A stretch of 59,716 nt of DNA from a virus: positions 1 to 59,716 of IMG/VR virus record IMGVR_UViG_3300047443_000094, one strand, 5' to 3'. The notes beneath the pieces were generated by a model that did not search any database, was not told where the DNA came from, and saw only the letters and a program-made list of their open reading frames with translations. This document shows, piece after piece, positions 56,459 to 59,716 of this stretch; position 1 is the stretch's first letter, and every line of letters starts with the position of its first letter. A program made the position numbers and the translations under genes.

Positions 56459-56484
56459 GTGCAGCTTCTTCAACGGAGCTGCAC
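56459..56484 (+). promoter_or_regulatory. Hairpin masking the endolysin ribosome site
   Basis: gtgcagct and agctgcac pair over 8 bp with loop tcttcaacgg. The ggag ribosome site straddles the loop and the right arm, and the ATG lies 3 bases beyond it. Translation of endolysin could therefore be held back until a change in the RNA. Confidence 0.5.
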
Positions 56485-56486
56485 TG

Positions 56487-57116
56487 ATGACCGCGACAGC
56501 GCTGAAAAATCCCAAGCTTTTCTTCGACACAATCCGCGAGGACGGCGGCCTCTTTCGCGGCAGCATGTCGTCGTCGCAGGTTGCCGGCATCAATGCCATT
56601 CTGGCCGAGGACGCAAAGTTCAAGCAGGATCCTCGCTGGCTGGCCTATGAGCTTGCGACCGCGTTTCACGAGACGGCCCGCACGATGCAGCCAGTCCGCG
56701 AAACAAAAGCCGCGAACGACAACGCTGCCATCGCAATTCTTGATAAGGCTTTCGCAACGGGTCAATTGCCCTGGGTGAAAAGCCCTTATTGGCGCAAGGA
56801 TGCTGACGGCAAGTCGTGGCTCGGCCGCGGCCTCGTCCAACTCACCCACAAGCGCAACTATGAAATTCTCGGCAAAGCTGTCGGTGCCGATCTCGTCGCC
56901 GATCCAGACCGCGCCATGGAAAGCCAGGTGGCGGTTGATATCATGTTCGTCGGCATGCGCGACGGGCTGTTCACCGGCAAGAGCCTCGCCGACTATTTCA
57001 ACAGCAACAACACCGATTGGGTGAATGCCCGCCGCATCATCAACGGCGTCGAGAGTGCCGAGAAGGTCGCGGGCTATGCCAAGGCGTTCTACATGGCGCT
57101 GAAGAACGCGGCATGA
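56487..57116 (+). CDS. Endolysin, GH19 chitinase-like
   Basis: A 209-aa protein of the glycoside hydrolase family 19 endolysin type: ATAFHETARTMQPVRETKAA near residue 60 with the catalytic glutamate, WLGRGLVQLTHKRNYEILGK near 112, and WVNARRIINGVESAEKVAGY near 175. It cuts peptidoglycan sugar links. No signal peptide is seen, so it would need the holin. First gene of the lysis cassette. It overlaps the spanin gene by 4 bases (ATGA). Confidence 0.9.
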   Translation: MTATALKNPKLFFDTIREDGGLFRGSMSSSQVAGINAILAEDAKFKQDPRWLAYELATAFHETARTMQPVRETKAANDNAAIAILDKAFATGQLPWVKSPYWRKDADGKSWLGRGLVQLTHKRNYEILGKAVGADLVADPDRAMESQVAVDIMFVGMRDGLFTGKSLADYFNSNNTDWVNARRIINGVESAEKVAGYAKAFYMALKNAA

Positions 57117-57601
57117 TCCAGAAGGCGCTCATCATCGCGTGCGCGCTGCTGCTGCTGGCTTCGGCCGGTGCCGGGCTTGTGGCCCACAGCCGCGGACAGA
57201 CCATCGACACCCTGACGGCCGAAAAGGCTCTCGTCGACCGGAAGCTCTACGAGGCAAATGCCGATATCGACGTGTCCGAGGCCAACCACAATCGAATCGT
57301 CGCAGAGAAGGACGCGCTTCTCTCAACCGAACGGACCAAGGCCAAAGCCGAGCGCGACATCGCCGTCTTCATGGCTGGCATAAAAAAGGACATCCAAAAT
57401 GCTCCGGATAGCACTGCGTGCATCGGCAGCGCTCCTTTTGGCGCTCTCCTCGACGGGCTGCATCTCTTCGAGCAACAACAGGGTGACGGTCAGCCGCGCG
57501 ACGATCGAATACCAGGCGCAGGACAATCCGGAGAGCCAGTTGCAAAGCCCCGCACTCCCAAAGGTCCCATCAAAGAACGCATCGGATCGGGACCTCGCTG
57601 A
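57113..57601 (+). CDS. Inner-membrane spanin (Rz-like)
   Basis: A 162-aa protein. One N-terminal membrane segment (LIIACALLLLASAGAGLVA) precedes a long coiled coil (residues about 28-95, LTAEKALVDRKLYEANADID) and a Gly/Pro-rich tail. This is the i-spanin layout. The tail overlaps the Rz1-like gene in another frame, so it is probably shaped by it. It joins inner and outer membranes at lysis together with the lipoprotein. Confidence 0.85.
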   Translation: MIQKALIIACALLLLASAGAGLVAHSRGQTIDTLTAEKALVDRKLYEANADIDVSEANHNRIVAEKDALLSTERTKAKAERDIAVFMAGIKKDIQNAPDSTACIGSAPFGALLDGLHLFEQQQGDGQPRDDRIPGAGQSGEPVAKPRTPKGPIKERIGSGPR

Positions 57602-57698
57602 GTTCGCACGCGTTTCATATGAAGGGCTTGCAAGCTGCAAGATCACGATCGACAGCTACAAGCAGTTTCGGCGAGCCACAGGGGGATTGCCTAAGTGA
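57399..57698 (+). CDS. Outer-membrane spanin lipoprotein (Rz1-like)
   Basis: A 99-aa lipoprotein lying mostly inside the Rz-like gene in the +1 frame. The signal ends in a lipobox LSSTGC (LLLALSSTGCISSS), after which the mature protein begins at the cysteine. The rest is short and Ser/Pro-rich, as in o-spanins. The nested layout is the classic Rz/Rz1 arrangement. It overlaps the holin start by 4 bases (GTGA). Confidence 0.85.
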   Translation: MLRIALRASAALLLALSSTGCISSSNNRVTVSRATIEYQAQDNPESQLQSPALPKVPSKNASDRDLAEFARVSYEGLASCKITIDSYKQFRRATGGLPK

Positions 57699-58048
57699 AC
57701 TTCCTTGATTGGCTCAGCAGTGGGAAGGGCGAGATTGCGCTTGCAGGCATCGCAGGCTCCGCCGTGTCGGTGGCGATGGAATGGAACGGGATCGTTTCTG
57801 GCTTCCGTCGCCTGTTCGTCGGCGCAGTCACGGCCTACTTCATGGCACCTCTTGGCGTTCCCTTGTTTCAATGGGCGCTGGGGCATCTGGAAGTGCCTGG
57901 GGAACAAGCAGCCGGTGTCGGCGGTTTCATCATGGGAATCGGCGGGGTGATCATCATTGAAATCATCCTGAAGGCGTTCCGCCTGCGGAGCGCCGAGCTT
58001 GGCCAAGTGACGGACCGCAGACGGAGGCGCCGGCATGACGAAGCTTAG
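57695..58048 (+). CDS. Holin-like membrane protein
   Basis: A 117-aa protein with a GTG start (GTGA overlap). Three hydrophobic segments, ALAGIAGSAVSVAM, RRLFVGAVTAYFMAPLGVPL and GGFIMGIGGVIIIEIILK, and a basic tail (DRRRRRRHDEA), typical of class I-like holins. It should open the inner membrane to release endolysin. Placed last in the cassette rather than first, which is less common. Confidence 0.75.
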   Translation: MNFLDWLSSGKGEIALAGIAGSAVSVAMEWNGIVSGFRRLFVGAVTAYFMAPLGVPLFQWALGHLEVPGEQAAGVGGFIMGIGGVIIIEIILKAFRLRSAELGQVTDRRRRRRHDEA

Positions 58049-58145
58049 GCCAAGGCACATTACGGAAGCGGCAAAGCCGCAGGGGAGGGTGCTCGCCGTT
58101 GCCCTCCTCATCTGCGTAGTCTGGATCGCGATCGCGATGCACTAG
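58035..58145 (+). CDS. 36-aa membrane peptide
   Basis: A short gene, MTKLRPRHITEAAKPQG followed by one membrane segment RVLAVALLICVVWIAIAM. It overlaps the holin end by 14 bases and its stop overlaps the integrase stop at the palindrome ctag. No ribosome site apart from cggc, so support is moderate. Could be an antiholin or accessory lysis peptide. Confidence 0.45.
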   Translation: MTKLRPRHITEAAKPQGRVLAVALLICVVWIAIAMH

Positions 58146-59437
58146 GCCGCCGCCTTCTTCGGCCGCCGGTAGTTTTCAGGGTTGAGGATTTTTCGCGGCC
58201 CGCTCAGCAGCTCTTGAGCGCTGGGCGCTCCTTCCATGATGAGATCAGCCCATTCCTGCGCCAGCTCCTTGCGGCGTTGCAGGTAGAGCGATCGGTTATA
58301 GGCCGCTTCCACCTTATCCTTCGGCACGTGCGCGAGCATGAAATCGATGACTGCGCGGTCAGCGGGGAATCGTTCGTTCATGATGGTGCTGAAGGTCGAA
58401 CGGAAGCCGTGGGGGACTTGGCGCTGATAGTAGCCAGCACGGTTCAGAAGGTAACCCAGCGCGTTCTCGCTCATCGGCTTCATGGGCTTTCGGGCGTTGG
58501 GGAATACGTAGGGCCCCCGGCCGGTCAGTTCCCGCAATACGCTGATGGTCTCGAGCGCCTGTTGCGACAGCGGGATGAAATGATCGCGGTTCTCGTCATC
58601 CTTGAATTTCTTCTTCAGCTTCATGCGCGCTGCCGGGATCGTCCAAACCGGGTCGTTGGGGTCAACCTCGTCGAACTCGCTCCACGGGGTAGTCGAGAAT
58701 GGTCCTGGACGAGCTGCAGTGAGGGCTAGCAGGCGAATGCCTAGCTTCGTGATAGGGTGGGCGGGCGTGCTCTCGACCGCTCGCAGCATCTTCAGCGCTT
58801 CCTCGAGCTTGGTAATGGCCGGTTGCCGTCCCTTGGTCAGCGGCGCCATCGCCTGGGCGACGACGGCGGCAGGGTCCGAGCTGGCGCGGCCGGACGCGAT
58901 CCCATAGACAAAGACCGCCGACATCCGCTGCCGCAGTCTGCGCGCCGTCTCCTTGGCGCCGCGCTGCTCGACCAGGCGCAACGTCGCCAGGACCAGTTGT
59001 TCATTGATGTCCCTGATCGGGAGCGAGCCGAGGGCAGGGAATATGTCACTCTCGAGCGAGCCGATGACGTCAGCCGAATGCCGCTCCGCCCACATGGGTA
59101 CTTGGTGCTGATGCCATTCGCGGGCGATCACTTCGAACGTCTCGCCCGTACGCTGCTGCCCCACAAGCTTTTCGATCTTCTTCACGGTGCCGGGATGGCG
59201 TCCTTCTTTCAGCAGCCGCTTTGCATCATCGCGAGCGTTGCGCGCGTCGCTCAAGGACACATCCGGGTAGTTGCCTATGATGAGGGTTTGCTCTTTCCCA
59301 TCGTAACGATAGCGGAGCCGCCAGACCTTCGCGCCGGCTGTCGTGACGAAAAGATAAAGACCACCGGTGTCGGCGATCCGGTAGGCCTTTTCCTTTTTTC
59401 CGGCTTTTCGGAGTTGAACGTCTGTAAGTCCAGCCAT
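58142..59437 (-). CDS. int: P4-like tyrosine integrase
   Basis: A 431-aa protein with the arm-binding DUF4102 domain at the start (LTDVQLRKAGKKEKAYRIAD, LYLFVTTAGAKVWRLRYRYD, QTLIIGNYPDVSLSDAR), a core-binding middle domain, and a catalytic domain with the tyrosine recombinase residues: Arg in TAARPGP, His-x-x-Arg in HGFRSTF, His in LAHVPKD and the nucleophile Tyr in AYNRS. The start MAGLTDVQL at 59437 follows gggggc. It lies beside tRNA-Ser, its attachment site, and faces the lysis genes. Confidence 0.93.
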   Translation of the reverse strand: MAGLTDVQLRKAGKKEKAYRIADTGGLYLFVTTAGAKVWRLRYRYDGKEQTLIIGNYPDVSLSDARNARDDAKRLLKEGRHPGTVKKIEKLVGQQRTGETFEVIAREWHQHQVPMWAERHSADVIGSLESDIFPALGSLPIRDINEQLVLATLRLVEQRGAKETARRLRQRMSAVFVYGIASGRASSDPAAVVAQAMAPLTKGRQPAITKLEEALKMLRAVESTPAHPITKLGIRLLALTAARPGPFSTTPWSEFDEVDPNDPVWTIPAARMKLKKKFKDDENRDHFIPLSQQALETISVLRELTGRGPYVFPNARKPMKPMSENALGYLLNRAGYYQRQVPHGFRSTFSTIMNERFPADRAVIDFMLAHVPKDKVEAAYNRSLYLQRRKELAQEWADLIMEGAPSAQELLSGPRKILNPENYRRPKKAAA

Positions 59438-59497
59438 AGCGGCGTCTTGCCCCCTGAAACGCGATGCCCACACTTCGCCGAGAAGATGCCCGCAGAA

Positions 59498-59519
59498 ATG
59501 CCCACAAATGCGTGGGCAT
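59498..59519. repeat. Hairpin between integrase and tRNA
   Basis: atgcccac/gtgggcat, 8-bp perfect stem with 6-base loop aaatgc. Between the integrase start and attR. It may regulate integrase expression or be an arm-type binding site; no clear T-run in either direction. Confidence 0.4.
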
Positions 59520-59560
59520 AGGCGCTACTCGATGCGAATGTATGCGAACAGAGGACACCC

Positions 59561-59583
59561 AAAAAGCCCGGATATCAAGGGCT
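59561..59583 (-). terminator. Phage-supplied terminator for tRNA-Ser
   Basis: On the minus strand, agccc-ttgatatcc-gggct followed by tttttg, an intrinsic terminator 36 bp after the tRNA 3' end. It lies inside the prophage, so it would replace the native terminator displaced by integration. Confidence 0.6.
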
Positions 59584-59617
59584 AAAGCGAAGATATGCAA
59601 CGCTATGAGAAGGGGAA

Positions 59618-59632
59618 TTGGCGGAAGAGGTG
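59618..59632. repeat. attR core
   Basis: ttggcggaagaggtg, identical to 113-127 and part of the 3' end of tRNA-Ser. Right end of the prophage. Confidence 0.85.
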
Positions 59633-59708
59633 GGATTCGAACCCACGGTACGGTTTCCCGCACGCCGGTTTTCAAGACCGGTTCCTTAAACCACTCGGAC
59701 ACTCTTCC
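59619..59708 (-). tRNA. tRNA-Ser (UGA)
   Basis: A 90-base tRNA with acceptor ggaagag/ctcttcc, discriminator G and encoded CCA. The anticodon loop is cttgaaa (UGA). A long variable arm (gcgtgcgggaaaccgtacc) marks it as a serine tRNA. The integrase gene is adjacent, and the phage att core restores the 3' end after integration, so it stays functional. Confidence 0.95.
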
Positions 59709-59716
59709 ATGCAGTT

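Larger units (their letters stand above)
113..59632. mobile_element. Integrated temperate podovirus-like prophage
   Basis: The element is bounded by a 15-bp direct repeat (ttggcggaagaggtg) equal to the 3' end of tRNA-Ser. Inside are all expected modules: integrase next to the tRNA, AlpA excisionase next to the other end, a divergent repressor/Cro region with repeated operators, replication-type genes, terminase, portal, scaffold, capsid, connectors, tail fibre and lysis genes. No essential module is obviously missing; the only clear lesion is a frameshift in a small accessory gene at 9213-9523. It therefore looks potentially inducible. The podovirus-like type is inferred from the portal and capsid families and the absence of tape-measure and sheath genes. 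Confidence 0.95.

Overview
The window holds an almost complete temperate phage genome (prophage, about 59.5 kb) integrated at the 3' end of a host tRNA-Ser(UGA) gene. The 15-bp core ttggcggaagaggtg, which is the end of the tRNA, occurs at 113-127 (attL) and 59618-59632 (attR). A tyrosine integrase lies beside the intact tRNA and an AlpA-type excisionase gene lies beside attL. Only about 112 bp on the left and the tRNA body on the right are host DNA. High GC, DUF982, GapR (DUF2312), XF1762 and rhizobial-style regulators point to an alphaproteobacterium, most likely a member of the Rhizobiales (Rhizobium/Agrobacterium/Sinorhizobium type). A P22-like portal, an N4-gp56-type capsid protein and no tape measure or contractile-tail genes suggest a podovirus-like particle. 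There is no stretch over 300 bp without a gene.

Layout. (1) 146-12128, minus strand: a long, tightly overlapping leftward early operon. It carries small zinc-finger and hypothetical proteins, a DHH phosphoesterase, a Gp37/Gp68 protein, an HD hydrolase, a frameshifted ASCH-like gene, an XRE regulator and an adenine methylase; AlpA lies at the attL end. (2) 12130-13660: immunity region. It has an XRE repressor cotranscribed with a ClpP-like secreted protease, a divergent Cro-like gene, and four of five copies of a 17-bp operator GTTG-N9-CAAC placed inside matching promoters. (3) 13656-17767, plus: rightward early genes with GapR-like protein, C5-methylase-like protein and a DUF1376 replication-type protein. 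(4) 17767-24123, plus: small and large terminase, portal, scaffold and a 57-aa CsrA-like protein, followed by an initiator-type tRNA. (5) 24415-27135, plus: a TAXI-type periplasmic binding protein, small membrane or secreted proteins and hypotheticals, then two minus-strand genes (one DUF982). (6) 27924-43082: one 5052-codon gene for a polyvalent virion protein (two cell-wall hydrolases, pyrophosphatase-like, ADP-ribosyltransferase-like and barnase/EndoU-like domains, adenine methylase, SNF2 helicase, JAB protease, PLxRFG). Two small genes lie in another frame inside its linkers. (7) 43142-44517: small secreted proteins and two ribbon-helix-helix-type regulators. (8) 44607-56337, minus: capsid, connector, tail and fibre genes. 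(9) 56487-58145, plus: lysis cassette (GH19 endolysin, Rz/Rz1, holin). (10) Integrase, minus, and tRNA-Ser.

How it fits together. Repressor and Cro-like proteins compete at shared operators over pL and pR, and integrase and AlpA act on the tRNA att sites. The giant protein is probably packaged and injected, combining wall penetration with anti-restriction. The most unusual theme is translation initiation. A CsrA-like protein and an initiator tRNA sit side by side, the Cro-like gene looks leaderless, and several genes have Shine-Dalgarno sequences inside hairpins. The strongest is a perfect 12-bp stem that buries both the ribosome site and the start codon at 43110-43144. Whether these form one system is inference.
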